Shown here one piece after another: positions 54,385 to 63,152 of a DNA stretch of 64,000 bases. The DNA is from Bacteroidaceae bacterium (GTDB lineage: Bacteria; Bacteroidota; Bacteroidia; Bacteroidales; Bacteroidaceae), in the NCBI GenBank assembly GCA_017542145.1, contig JAFXXQ010000029.1, positions 1 through 64,000 of the forward strand, given 5' to 3'. Numbering within the stretch: position 1 is the first letter of the stretch; every line of letters starts with the position of its first letter. The notes beneath the pieces were generated by a model, which saw nothing but the letters and a program-made list of their open reading frames with translations, ran no database searches and was not told the DNA's origin. Made by a program: the position numbers and the translations under genes.

Positions 54385-56004
54385 CTATTTGCTGATACGG
54401 AGGACGGGAGCGATTGCGTTGCAGGGTGCAGGGAGCTGTATAACGAGACCCTCGGCGGTCTGACGAGCGCGGACGTTGCCATAGCCCAGTAGGCGGACGC
54501 TGGAGATGGAACGGCGGAAGTGGGGATTGCCCTTGGCCAACGACTTGATGACGAGCCGGCCGTCCTCAGGCCAGTCCATGGCGGTGACGTAGAGATAACG
54601 CTTTGTCTGGTTGAAGCGGATGTCGGCTGCTGTCATATGGCTGTACTCGCCGTCGTTGAAGCCTTGAGCATTGATGGCAATGTTCTTCTCGGCCACAGGG
54701 CCTTCGCCGAAGATGTCCCACGGGCGAGTGTCGAAAATGCTCTCGCCGTTGACAGTCATCCAGGCTTCGAGGTCGTCGAGGATGGCTGCCTCCTTCTCGT
54801 CATAGGTACCGTCGGCTCGGAGAGGCACGCTGAGGAGCAAGTTGCCGTTCTTCGAGACGATATCTACCAGCTGGCGGACAACGGTGGCGGCGCTCTTGTA
54901 CTGGTTGCGCTCGTAGATGGAGGTATTGTAGTGCCAACCGCCGATGCAATTGCAGGTTTGCCAAGGTTCGGGAACAATGAAGTTTGGCGCGCCGCGCTCG
55001 ACGTCCCAGGTGATGGCACGGCGCTCTGCCTCGTCAAGAATCTTGCAGGTCATGACGCCCCGTGGATTGGAGTTATAGAAGTGAGCGGCAATCTTCAGTC
55101 CGCAGTCGCTGATGGGATAGAAGGGCAGCTTGGTGACGTCGAAGTAGATGATATCGGGCTGATAGCGGTTGATAGCGTCAAGGGTGCGGTCGTAGAAATT
55201 AGTGACGAAATCGGCCGAGGGCGGACAGGCGCCGTTGCCCCACCCCCACTGGCCGTGGATAGCGCCATTGTCCCAAGAGTTCTTACTCATGGGGTGGCAC
55301 TGCTGGTAGAGCATCTGCGGGTCGAGGCCGTCCCACCACTTGCCTTTGCCATCAGCAACAGTAAGGTTGCCGTCGTAGTAGGCGCCAGCCTTTGGGCCCT
55401 TTAGGTCATAGCGTTGGGCGGGCTCGTACCACGTCCACGCATGGTCAGCATGGAACGAAATGCCGAGAGGAAGGCCGTATTTCTTGGCGGCACTGGCCCA
55501 GCCCTCGAGGATGTCGCGCTCAGGACCCATGCGGACGGAGTTCCATGGCTGGTACTTGGAGTCCCAAAGGTCAAAGTTATCATGGTGGTTGCCGAGCACG
55601 AAGAAGTATTTGGCTCCGGCGCGCTTATAACGTTCAACCAGCTTGTCAGGATTCCAGTTTTCGGCCTTGAAAAGGGGCAAGATGTCCTTGAATCCTACCT
55701 CGGAGGGGTGACCGTAATGGGCAACGTGGTAGTTGTACTCACGCGAACCTTCCATATACATCGAGCGAGCCATCCAGTCACCCGTTCCCTCGACGCATTG
55801 CGGCCCCCAGTGAGCCCAGATGCCGAATTTGGCGTCACGGAACCACTCGGGCGTCACATGGTCGGAGAGCGACTCCCACGTGGGTTGGAATTTGCCCATC
55901 TTCATCGGCTCATGTTCTTCCGACACGGGCACCTGGTAGGTCTGGGAGGTCATGACCAACGACCACGCGCTGACGGCTGCCAACAAAAAGAGATGTTTTT
56001 TCAT
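54385..56004 (-). CDS. GH29 alpha-L-fucosidase, secreted
   Basis: The 539-aa protein has a signal peptide (MKKHLFLLAAVSAWSLVMTS) and GH29 core motifs: FRDAKFGIWAHWGPQCVEG, YFFVLGNHHDNFDLWDS, and PDIIYFDVTKLP around the nucleophile. It differs clearly from the fucosidase at 51707, so the locus holds two non-duplicate GH29 enzymes on opposite strands. It is the last gene of the fucose module. Confidence 0.92.
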   Translation of the reverse strand: MKKHLFLLAAVSAWSLVMTSQTYQVPVSEEHEPMKMGKFQPTWESLSDHVTPEWFRDAKFGIWAHWGPQCVEGTGDWMARSMYMEGSREYNYHVAHYGHPSEVGFKDILPLFKAENWNPDKLVERYKRAGAKYFFVLGNHHDNFDLWDSKYQPWNSVRMGPERDILEGWASAAKKYGLPLGISFHADHAWTWYEPAQRYDLKGPKAGAYYDGNLTVADGKGKWWDGLDPQMLYQQCHPMSKNSWDNGAIHGQWGWGNGACPPSADFVTNFYDRTLDAINRYQPDIIYFDVTKLPFYPISDCGLKIAAHFYNSNPRGVMTCKILDEAERRAITWDVERGAPNFIVPEPWQTCNCIGGWHYNTSIYERNQYKSAATVVRQLVDIVSKNGNLLLSVPLRADGTYDEKEAAILDDLEAWMTVNGESIFDTRPWDIFGEGPVAEKNIAINAQGFNDGEYSHMTAADIRFNQTKRYLYVTAMDWPEDGRLVIKSLAKGNPHFRRSISSVRLLGYGNVRARQTAEGLVIQLPAPCNAIAPVLRISK

Positions 56005-56041
56005 AATACTATTGAATCTTGACTTTTAGACCTTAAGTTCA

Positions 56042-57082
56042 TCACATTTTCACAAGGATGCGAAAAACCTTGCCGGGGGCTTCGGCCCATTGGGCAATGG
56101 CTTCGGAGGCTTCTTCAGGAGCGACGATGCGACTGATAAGGACATCAATCGTGGTTTGTTGGCCCTTAGACTCGTTGATTTGTTGCCCCATTAGATAGCG
56201 GACGACGGCGCGGAAGTCGGCAGAAAGGGCGTTGCGCGAGCCGCGGATGTCGAGTTCCTTCTGCACAAACAGCTTGGTCTGAAAGGTGACCTCGCTCTTG
56301 GCATAGCCGATGCAGACGACACGACCCGTGAAGGCCACCTCGTCAACAGCCATGCGGTAGGTGACGGGGCTGCCTACAGCCTCGATGATTACATCGGGGC
56401 CGAAGCTTGAGGTGAGCTCCATGAGACGGGCATGGACATTGTCGGAGAGTGTGTTGATCACATGGGTTGCGCCCAGCCTCCGGGCGAGAGCAAGTTTCTC
56501 GTCGTCGATGTCGGCAGCGATGACGGTAGCGCCGCGCAGGGCGGAACGCACAATGGCTCCCATGCCCACCATGCCGCAGCCAATGACCATCACAACGTCG
56601 CTGTCGGTGACGGTTGCACGGCTGACGGCGTGGAAACCTACGCTCATCGGCTCGATGAGGGCACAGATGCGGGCATCAAGCCCTTCAGCAGGGATAATTT
56701 TCTGCCAAGGGAGCGCGATGCGCTCGCGCATGGCACCGTTGCGCTGCACGCCGAGCGTCTCGTTGTGTTCACAGGCATTAATGCGCCCACTCCGGCACGA
56801 GGCACACTGTCCGCAGTTGGTGTAGGGGTTGACGGTAACGACCATGCCGGGGCGCAGCGTATCGGGCACATCCTCCCCCACCCGCTCAATCACCGCGCCA
56901 ATCTCGTGGCCGGGGATAACGGGCATGCGAACCATAGGATTGCGCCCAAGAAACGTGTTGAGGTCGGAGCCGCAAAAGCCTACATACTGCAAGCGGAGAA
57001 GCACTTCGCCAGCCTTAAGCTCAGGCTCGGGAATCTCCACAACTGCCATCTGGCGTTCAGAAAGAATCTGTACTGCTTTCAT
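56042..57082 (-). CDS. Zinc-dependent MDR dehydrogenase
   Basis: The 346-aa medium-chain dehydrogenase has the catalytic zinc site (CGSDLN, GHEIGAVIE), the structural zinc cluster (CGQCASCRSGRINACEH) and the Rossmann motif (VMVIGCGMVGMGAI). The start is placed at MKAVQILSERQM (57082); an upstream ATG at 57109 would add nine residues. In a fucose module it could oxidise a sugar alcohol or acid, for example 2-keto-3-deoxy-fuconate, by inference. Confidence 0.88.
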   Translation of the reverse strand: MKAVQILSERQMAVVEIPEPELKAGEVLLRLQYVGFCGSDLNTFLGRNPMVRMPVIPGHEIGAVIERVGEDVPDTLRPGMVVTVNPYTNCGQCASCRSGRINACEHNETLGVQRNGAMRERIALPWQKIIPAEGLDARICALIEPMSVGFHAVSRATVTDSDVVMVIGCGMVGMGAIVRSALRGATVIAADIDDEKLALARRLGATHVINTLSDNVHARLMELTSSFGPDVIIEAVGSPVTYRMAVDEVAFTGRVVCIGYAKSEVTFQTKLFVQKELDIRGSRNALSADFRAVVRYLMGQQINESKGQQTTIDVLISRIVAPEEASEAIAQWAEAPGKVFRILVKM

Positions 57083-57140
57083 TGTTTTTCTTTTTTGTGG
57101 GGGGGGCAAAGGTTAAACGTCTATCGATTTTCGATGCCTA

Positions 57141-58067
57141 TTATTCTGACATATTTTTAATATAAGGTATATCGGGTAAGTTCTGGAAGCCGTAGAAACG
57201 GCAAGCGTTTTCGCCCAAGAAGAGGCGCTTTGCCTCGTCGGTAAGCTCAGCGGAGCGGCTGACGAAATCGTAGCTCATGCGGTAGGTAATGGCGGTGATA
57301 GTGCGGGGGTAGTCGCTACCCCACATCAGTTTTTCCCAGCCCACAAGGTCAGCCGCCTCACGGATGGCGCGCACGGCGCTGGGAAAAGGATAGAACTCAC
57401 TGTTATAGAGCCATGTGATGCCGCCTGACTCCACAATGACGTTTGCGTTTTGGGCAAGTCGGATTTGTTCTCTCCAGTCGGGATTTTCCCAAGGCGGGAT
57501 GACGGGCGGAGCTGCCATACCGAGGTGTCCGATGGCAATACGCAGGCGGGGACACTTGCTTATGACTTCGCGAAGCTCGTCAACCTGTGTCATACCATCG
57601 GCAAGGGTGATGGAGAGGTAGGCGCCCCGCTGCTCCATGAGGCGGAACACCTGCATCATCTCCGAGCTGCAGAGCGAGCGCCCCAGCAGACGGTGGCCCG
57701 GAATGGCAAGACCACGAAAGCCATTGTCAAGAAGACGAACGGCCTCGGCATAGAAGCCATCTTGCAGCCAGTCAGGCATACCATAGACGAAGAAGCGCTC
57801 AGGCCACGTGTGGGCGACAGTGGAGAGATAGTCATTCTGCAGACCGTCGATAAACTCCTGCACAACCACAGCAGCTGCCACCTGAGCGTAGTCCATATTG
57901 GAAAGGAACACTTCTGCGGTGTTACGGCCGTCAATCATAAAGGGCGGGAGCATCTGCACCTCCTCGCCAAGGAACAGCGAGCGCCCGTTCGACAGCGTCC
58001 GGATGGGAAGCCCGTTCCACGCCGTATCCTGACGTAGCCATAAGTGGCTATGGGAATCTATAATCAT
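57141..58067 (-). CDS. Amidohydrolase of the COG3618 lactonase type
   Basis: The 308-aa TIM-barrel protein begins MIIDSHSHLWL (HxH metal site), has AIGHLGM and MWGSDYPRTI. COG3618 members hydrolyse sugar lactones such as L-fucono-1,4-lactone. Its place beside an aldo/keto reductase and GH29 supports fuconolactonase activity, an inference. Confidence 0.82.
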   Translation of the reverse strand: MIIDSHSHLWLRQDTAWNGLPIRTLSNGRSLFLGEEVQMLPPFMIDGRNTAEVFLSNMDYAQVAAAVVVQEFIDGLQNDYLSTVAHTWPERFFVYGMPDWLQDGFYAEAVRLLDNGFRGLAIPGHRLLGRSLCSSEMMQVFRLMEQRGAYLSITLADGMTQVDELREVISKCPRLRIAIGHLGMAAPPVIPPWENPDWREQIRLAQNANVIVESGGITWLYNSEFYPFPSAVRAIREAADLVGWEKLMWGSDYPRTITAITYRMSYDFVSRSAELTDEAKRLFLGENACRFYGFQNLPDIPYIKNMSE

Positions 58068-58094
58068 ATCTTATTGACCTATTGATTTATTAAT

Positions 58095-59048
58095 CTACGA
58101 ATTAAGCCAGCGTGCGCCCATTTGGCTGCCGATGATTTGTTGTACGGTGCGGACGAGCTGCTCGTCGATGGGTTCCTCGGCATAGCGGATATTACGCCCC
58201 ACATTGACAGGGTTAGCGCTGCTGAAGAGCGTTGTAGCGATGCGGGGATTCATTGTGCCGGTAGAGAACTGCACCGCCAGCTTCTCTATCGGGTATCCCT
58301 GCTCCTGGCAATAGGCAGCAGCACGGGCACAGGCCTCCTTCAGCGCTGCGGGAGCTGGATGCCAGTCAGGTGTACCGCGTGTGGAGAGCAGCCCCATCGA
58401 CAACGGCGAAGCATTGATGACGCCCACGCCGTGCGCCTCGAAGAAGTCGAGGTATTCCGTCAGCAGCGTGTCGTTCAGGCTGTAGTGGCAGAAGTTGAGG
58501 ATGCTTTCTACCACACCCTCATCGCATTGCTCCACCACCCAGCGGAGGTTCTCGGGTTGAAGGTCGGTGATACCCACGTGCCCAACGACACCTTTACGGC
58601 GCAGTTCGACAAGCGCAGGCAACGTCTCATCGACAACCTTCTGTAGGCCTCCGTCCATACCCGCCTGGAACTCGATGTCGTGGACGTTGATGAGGTCGAT
58701 GTAGTCAACACCCAGCCGCTCCATGCTCTCATAGACACTCTCCGTAACGCGCCGTGCGCTATAATCCCACGTGTTCACGCCGTCATGCCCATAGCGCCCC
58801 ACCTTCGTGGAGAGGAAATACTTGTCGCGCGGAATCTCGCGGAGCGCCTTGCCCAGCACGGTTTCCGCCTTCAGATGCCCGTAGTAGGGCGACACGTCAA
58901 TGAAGTTGATGCCGCTTTCGACGGCAACGTGCACGGCACGGATGCCCTCGTCCTCGCGCACACTATGGAAGACGCCGCCCAGCGACGATGCTCCGAAGCT
59001 GAGGTTCGACACCCTCATGCCCGTCTTTCCAATTTCATTATAAATCAT
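58095..59048 (-). CDS. Aldo/keto reductase, probable L-fucose dehydrogenase
   Basis: The 317-aa protein has the AKR catalytic residues (FIDVSPYYGH with Tyr, then LSTKVGRYG with Lys) and a pattern like L-galactose or D-threo-aldose dehydrogenases, which oxidise L-fucose to its lactone. The start at 59048 is forced by the promoter at 59079; the next ATG up (59081) lies in the -7 box. First gene of the operon. Confidence 0.87.
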   Translation of the reverse strand: MIYNEIGKTGMRVSNLSFGASSLGGVFHSVREDEGIRAVHVAVESGINFIDVSPYYGHLKAETVLGKALREIPRDKYFLSTKVGRYGHDGVNTWDYSARRVTESVYESMERLGVDYIDLINVHDIEFQAGMDGGLQKVVDETLPALVELRRKGVVGHVGITDLQPENLRWVVEQCDEGVVESILNFCHYSLNDTLLTEYLDFFEAHGVGVINASPLSMGLLSTRGTPDWHPAPAALKEACARAAAYCQEQGYPIEKLAVQFSTGTMNPRIATTLFSSANPVNVGRNIRYAEEPIDEQLVRTVQQIIGSQMGARWLNS

Positions 59049-59078
59049 GGCAACTCGAAATAATCTGTATTTTGAGGA

Positions 59079-59109
59079 CAAAGATACAAGTAAGCAAGAG
59101 AAAAAGCAA
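59079..59109 (-). promoter_or_regulatory. Promoter of the fucose operon
   Basis: On the minus strand TTG (59109-59107), spacer CTTTTTCTCTTGCTTACTTG (20 bp), TATCTTTG (59086-59079). The spacer resembles those at 7173 and 38366. Confidence 0.8.
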
Positions 59110-59168
59110 ATAATAATGAAAAAAACTCATTCCGCAAAAACGCGTTTTCTTTTCATCAATTATTCCCA

Positions 59169-59252
59169 CATTCTGTTTTTTGCCTGCTCTGACGATTTAT
59201 TTGCTTGGGCTGGCTGATTAGTTGCTTATTCTGTTTTTTTATTTGCTTACGC
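59169..59252 (-). repeat. 21-bp tandem array, 4 units, inverted (array E1)
   Basis: On the minus strand the units (59252-59232, 59231-59211, 59210-59190, 59189-59169) read [GC][CA]NNAAGCAAATAA or close variants, matching arrays A and D. As codons the units give RKQIKKQ, NKQLISQ, PKQINRQ. It joins array E2 without a gap. Confidence 0.85.
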
Positions 59253-59310
59253 TATTTATAAACAGCGCCCGTGTTTATATAAACAGGGCCCCTGTTTATA
59301 AAAAAACAAA
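59252..59310 (+). repeat. 21-bp palindromic array (array E2)
   Basis: AAACAG recurs at 59260 and 59281; GTTTATA at 59273 and 59294. Units carry GTTTATATAAACAGGG; the first is 2 bp short. Same structure as array C at 38058. Confidence 0.8.
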
Positions 59311-59323
59311 TGCAGCAAAAAAC

Positions 59324-59413
59324 TGTGTAGATAGTGTAGATAAAACGCCCCATCCACACGCATCAAACAGCAATAAATCAACCCAATACCCCTCTTGTGT
59401 AGATTGTGTAGAT
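59324..59413 (+). repeat. Two copies of TGTGTAGATNGTGTAGAT
   Basis: Copies at 59324-59341 and 59396-59413 (72 bp apart), each itself two GTGTAGAT words 9 bp apart. They lie upstream of the CotH promoter and could be a regulator site. Confidence 0.6.
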
Positions 59414-59581
59414 GTTATACAAACTATTAGAAGGAATGAAACATTTTCTCTTTGAAGCCCCTCCTACATCCGCTTATCCAAGTGAGGCATTGGTTATTAA
59501 TCCATCTACTTATTTTGGATGCCTAACTACATTTGAAAAGGGTTTTTCTGGTTTCTGTAAACAGGATGCGTTATTTTTTAT

Positions 59582-59589
59582 TACCTTTG
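59582..59589 (+). promoter_or_regulatory. -7 box (TACCTTTG) of the CotH gene
   Basis: TACCTTTG matches TAnnTTTG, 33 bp before the ATG at 59622, which has AAGGAGG upstream. It rules out the longer frame from 59412. Confidence 0.6.
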
Positions 59590-59621
59590 CAGCCCGAAAA
59601 GAAAAACAAGGAGGAAAGACT

Positions 59622-62600
59622 ATGTTGACAACACTAATGGCTGCAGCATTGGTTATCAATGAGTTGATGGCTGCAAACTTGGGGACGGTGATGAGTCCTG
59701 CCATCAACTTCGACAGTTGGATTGAGCTGTACAATCCTGACGATACGCCTGTCAATCTGGGAGGGATGTACTTGAGCGACAATGGTGCCGACCTCCATCG
59801 ATGGAAGATGCCTACCGATGTGGGCAGCGTGCCAGCCAAGGGCTTCAAGGTCATCTGGTTGGGTTCCCACGACATTAAGGCCTCACAGGCCCCCTTCAAG
59901 CTCGATGCCGACGGTGGAACCATCTACCTAAGCGACGCCGACGGTACGCTGGTGCTCAGCCAGGAGTATCCCGAGTGCATGAGCCGAACGGCATGGGCTC
60001 GAATCACCGATGGCGGCGACACATGGGGCTGGACGGCGACAGCCACTCCTGGGGCCAGCAATGCCACAGCCTCCTTTGCCTCCGAGCGGCTGCCAGCGCC
60101 CGTAGTCAGCGTGGGCAGCAAACTATTCTCAAGCTCGCTAAACTTCAACGTCGAAATTCCTGAAGGTGCCACTCTGATGTACACCACAGACGGAAGCCTG
60201 CCCTCAGCGCCAAAAGCGGATGGCCAAGAGGGCGACCCCTGGGTGGAATGTGTCAGGAACGGCGACTGCGAGGGGGATGATGCCAGCAGTCTCATCAGCC
60301 GCGATGCCGGCGGGAATGGTAATGTGAAGCGCATCGTTGACGGCGTGGGCTGCGACGGCTCACGAGGAATCCGCGTGCATGCCATTGCCAACCCGAAATA
60401 CGACTACGATGCCCAGTTTTTTGTCTATACCCCTGACCACATCTGGCGTCCGGGCCAGAAATATCGCTTCAGCATGATGGTGCGTGCCGACAAACCTAGC
60501 CGCATTTCCGCCCAGACACACACAACACCAGGCAACTATATTTATTGGCAGATATTGGCAGGCAATTACGACATTACCACCGAATGGCAGGAGATTTACT
60601 ACGAAGGGACCATCACCGACGAGCATGTGGGCAAGCAGGGAGGATGGTGGGGAGGTCAGGAAAACTACCAAGACATGCAGACTATCGCCTTTAACCTCAA
60701 TGGCGACAAGCAGGAAAACAACTTCTACTTCGACAACGTGTCGTGGCAGCTTTATACGGGTGACGACTCCGGTGCTGATGCCACACGCAAAAGCGAGGAT
60801 GGGCAGTTCTCCATTTCAAAGACCACAAACTACGTGTTCCGCCTCTATAAGGACGGCTACCTGCCCAGCGTGCCTGTCACCCGCAGTTTCATCCATACTT
60901 CCAACAAATATACACTCCCCGTCATCAGCATCGTTGGCGACAAGAGGTACTTCACCGACCCCAAGATCGGTCTCGACTGTGACGGCGACGGCACAAACGG
61001 CCGGACGGGCAACGGACAAGACCAACCGAAGAACTATAACCAACCTTGGGATCGTCCCGTAAACTTCAGCTATCTCTCTCCCGAAGGCGAGATGCTGTTC
61101 AATCAGGACGTGAACATCAAGGTTTCGGGCGGCTACACCCGTTCCCAGCAATACCGTTCGTTCAAACTGAAGTCCAATAAAGTGTTCGACGGACAGAACC
61201 GCTTCGATTTTTCCTTCTTTCCACAAAAGCCCTACATCCGCAGTAAGACTCTGCTACTCCGCAATGGTGGCAACGACATCTGGCGCCACAACGCCCGTTT
61301 CATTGATCCAGCTCTTGAAACCATCATCCAGCGTTCGGGCATCGATCTCGACGTGCAGTCGTACGTGCCTGTCATAGAATATGTAAACGGACAGTTGCGG
61401 GGAGTGCTCAACCTGCGCGAGCCTAATAACGACAGCTTTGCATATGCCAATTTCGGCTATGACGACGATGAACTCGACGCATTCGAGAACCTCAAGATGA
61501 AGAACGGCAACGACAGCGTCATCAACCGCATCTTCGAGCTGGGTCGTCATATCAACGACCCTGGAGCCTACGACGAGCTTATCTCCCTGCTCGATGTTGA
61601 CGAGTTCATCAACTACATGGCCGTCACCTTGTTCCTTTATAATGACGATTGGCCCGACAACAACATCAAGGCCTACCGTAGCCGGAACGACGGTCGCTAT
61701 CGCTTCATCAGCTTCGACCTCGACTATGCTTTCAAGGGATGTTGGGACTATAGCGGTACCGACCCCTTCGTTACCTTCTACAAGTTTAAGGATTCGAGCG
61801 CGCCTAGAAGCAGCTACAATAAGGATATTGTAAACCTCTTGTTGAATTTGCTAAACAATGATGGCTTCCGCCGTCGGTTCATCGACACCTTCTGCATCGT
61901 GGCCGGTAGCGTTTTCGAGTCCACCCGTTCCGGAATGATTGTGGATGAGTTGCTTGCCAATGTGAAGCCCATGTGCCAACTTATGAAACAGCAGGGCATC
62001 AACGATGGTCACGACCCCGACCGCGCCGCCAATACTATTAAGAACGAACTGAGGGGACGTAGCGCTACGATGACAAACTACATGAAGCAATTTGCTCCCA
62101 TGAAACTCAGCACCGTCACACGGCAGAAGGTCACCCTTACCACAAATCTCTCCACACAAACTGCCAACCCTTCAACTCTGACCGCCAGCCTCATTACCAT
62201 CAATGGACTCCGTGTGCCTTATTCATACTTCGACGGGCACCTCTTTGGCCCCGTTCGCATCGAGGCCCAAATTCCTGCTGGCTACCGCTTCGCAGGATGG
62301 AGGAGTGGGAATGACCTGATATCTACGGAGCCGATTATCGACCTGTCTGATGGCAGCACCATTAGTCTCACGGCCATATTCCAGCCGCTCTCGTCCAAAG
62401 ACTCTGCCGCGCAGGGCATACCACCTGTGCGCATCAACGAAGTTAGTGCTGCTAATGGCATCTATGTCAACGATTACTTCAAACGTAACGACTGGGTAGA
62501 GCTCTATAACACTACCTCCGAGCCGATTGATATCGAAGGAATGTACCTGAGTGACAATGCCAAAGAACCCCTGAAGTACCAAATTCAATCTTCAATTTTC

Positions 62601-63152
62601 AATCTTCAATCTACCGTCATACCCGCCCACGGTTATCTTGTCGTCTGGTGCGATAAACTCGAGCCACTTAACCAATTACACGCCTCATTTAAGCTTGATG
62701 CCGAAGGAGGCGAGGTGCTGCTCACCGCAGCCGACGAATCGTGGACCGACCAACTTACCTACATCCAGATGAAGTCTGACGAAACTATCGGTCGCTATCC
62801 CGACGGCTGTGCCGATGTCATCACCATGAACATGCCAACCATTGCTACTTTCAACTGCGCCTCGAGCTATGCTATGCCTGTCAGCCAAACTATGAGCATT
62901 GGCAACCTCGTCGCCGCTGGAAGTCTCACGGTCTATTATGCAACAGAGCGAATTGTCATCAGCTGCAACAACGACGGTCCCGTCAGCGTCAACATTGTCA
63001 ACCTTATCGGTCAGCAGCAACTCAGCCTCATAGCCGAGGTGTCAGGCGGATGTGCCGAGGCTGACATCAGCCTACTGCCGGTGGGCTGTTACATTGCCAT
63101 CGTTGCTGACGGTAACGGCCAACGCACCGTCAGCATGTTCATAAAGAACTAA
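59622..63152 (+). CDS. Multidomain CotH protein with lamin-tail, CBM-like and T9SS sorting domains
   Basis: The 1176-aa protein begins with a short hydrophobic segment (MLTTLMAAALVI). Domains: lamin-tail 1 (about 11-105, VINELMAANLGT), a chitobiase-type Ig domain (YTTDGSLPSA at about 185) interrupted by a CBM4/9-like jelly roll (210-385), its second half (SISKTTNYVFRLYKDGYLPS, about 395-420), CotH (430-850), lamin-tail 2 (936-1030), and a C-terminal beta-domain of T9SS type A (VNIVNLIGQQQLS...VGCYIAIV, final 80). CotH proteins are kinase-like and phosphorylate spore coat in other bacteria. Likely surface-exported by the T9SS. The start follows AAGGAGG. Confidence 0.88.
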   Translation: MLTTLMAAALVINELMAANLGTVMSPAINFDSWIELYNPDDTPVNLGGMYLSDNGADLHRWKMPTDVGSVPAKGFKVIWLGSHDIKASQAPFKLDADGGTIYLSDADGTLVLSQEYPECMSRTAWARITDGGDTWGWTATATPGASNATASFASERLPAPVVSVGSKLFSSSLNFNVEIPEGATLMYTTDGSLPSAPKADGQEGDPWVECVRNGDCEGDDASSLISRDAGGNGNVKRIVDGVGCDGSRGIRVHAIANPKYDYDAQFFVYTPDHIWRPGQKYRFSMMVRADKPSRISAQTHTTPGNYIYWQILAGNYDITTEWQEIYYEGTITDEHVGKQGGWWGGQENYQDMQTIAFNLNGDKQENNFYFDNVSWQLYTGDDSGADATRKSEDGQFSISKTTNYVFRLYKDGYLPSVPVTRSFIHTSNKYTLPVISIVGDKRYFTDPKIGLDCDGDGTNGRTGNGQDQPKNYNQPWDRPVNFSYLSPEGEMLFNQDVNIKVSGGYTRSQQYRSFKLKSNKVFDGQNRFDFSFFPQKPYIRSKTLLLRNGGNDIWRHNARFIDPALETIIQRSGIDLDVQSYVPVIEYVNGQLRGVLNLREPNNDSFAYANFGYDDDELDAFENLKMKNGNDSVINRIFELGRHINDPGAYDELISLLDVDEFINYMAVTLFLYNDDWPDNNIKAYRSRNDGRYRFISFDLDYAFKGCWDYSGTDPFVTFYKFKDSSAPRSSYNKDIVNLLLNLLNNDGFRRRFIDTFCIVAGSVFESTRSGMIVDELLANVKPMCQLMKQQGINDGHDPDRAANTIKNELRGRSATMTNYMKQFAPMKLSTVTRQKVTLTTNLSTQTANPSTLTASLITINGLRVPYSYFDGHLFGPVRIEAQIPAGYRFAGWRSGNDLISTEPIIDLSDGSTISLTAIFQPLSSKDSAAQGIPPVRINEVSAANGIYVNDYFKRNDWVELYNTTSEPIDIEGMYLSDNAKEPLKYQIQSSIFNLQSTVIPAHGYLVVWCDKLEPLNQLHASFKLDAEGGEVLLTAADESWTDQLTYIQMKSDETIGRYPDGCADVITMNMPTIATFNCASSYAMPVSQTMSIGNLVAAGSLTVYYATERIVISCNNDGPVSVNIVNLIGQQQLSLIAEVSGGCAEADISLLPVGCYIAIVADGNGQRTVSMFIKN

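Larger units (their letters stand above)
59049..59621. other. Long divergent intergenic region between the fucose operon and the CotH gene
   Basis: It contains the fucose promoter, arrays E1 (59169-59252) and E2 (59252-59310), two TGTGTAGATNGTGTAGAT repeats (59324, 59396) and the CotH -7 box (59582). A 77-codon frame from 59222 is array-derived and not called. Confidence 0.55.

Noticed and set aside
54520..55404. 294-aa ORF opposite the GH29 fucosidase
   Set aside because: Shadow of a clear glycoside hydrolase gene.
59222..59455. 77-aa ORF with VYIN/APVY repeats
   Set aside because: Open frame is generated by the 21-bp arrays; the similar frame near 38100 is also array-derived and no ribosome site is present.
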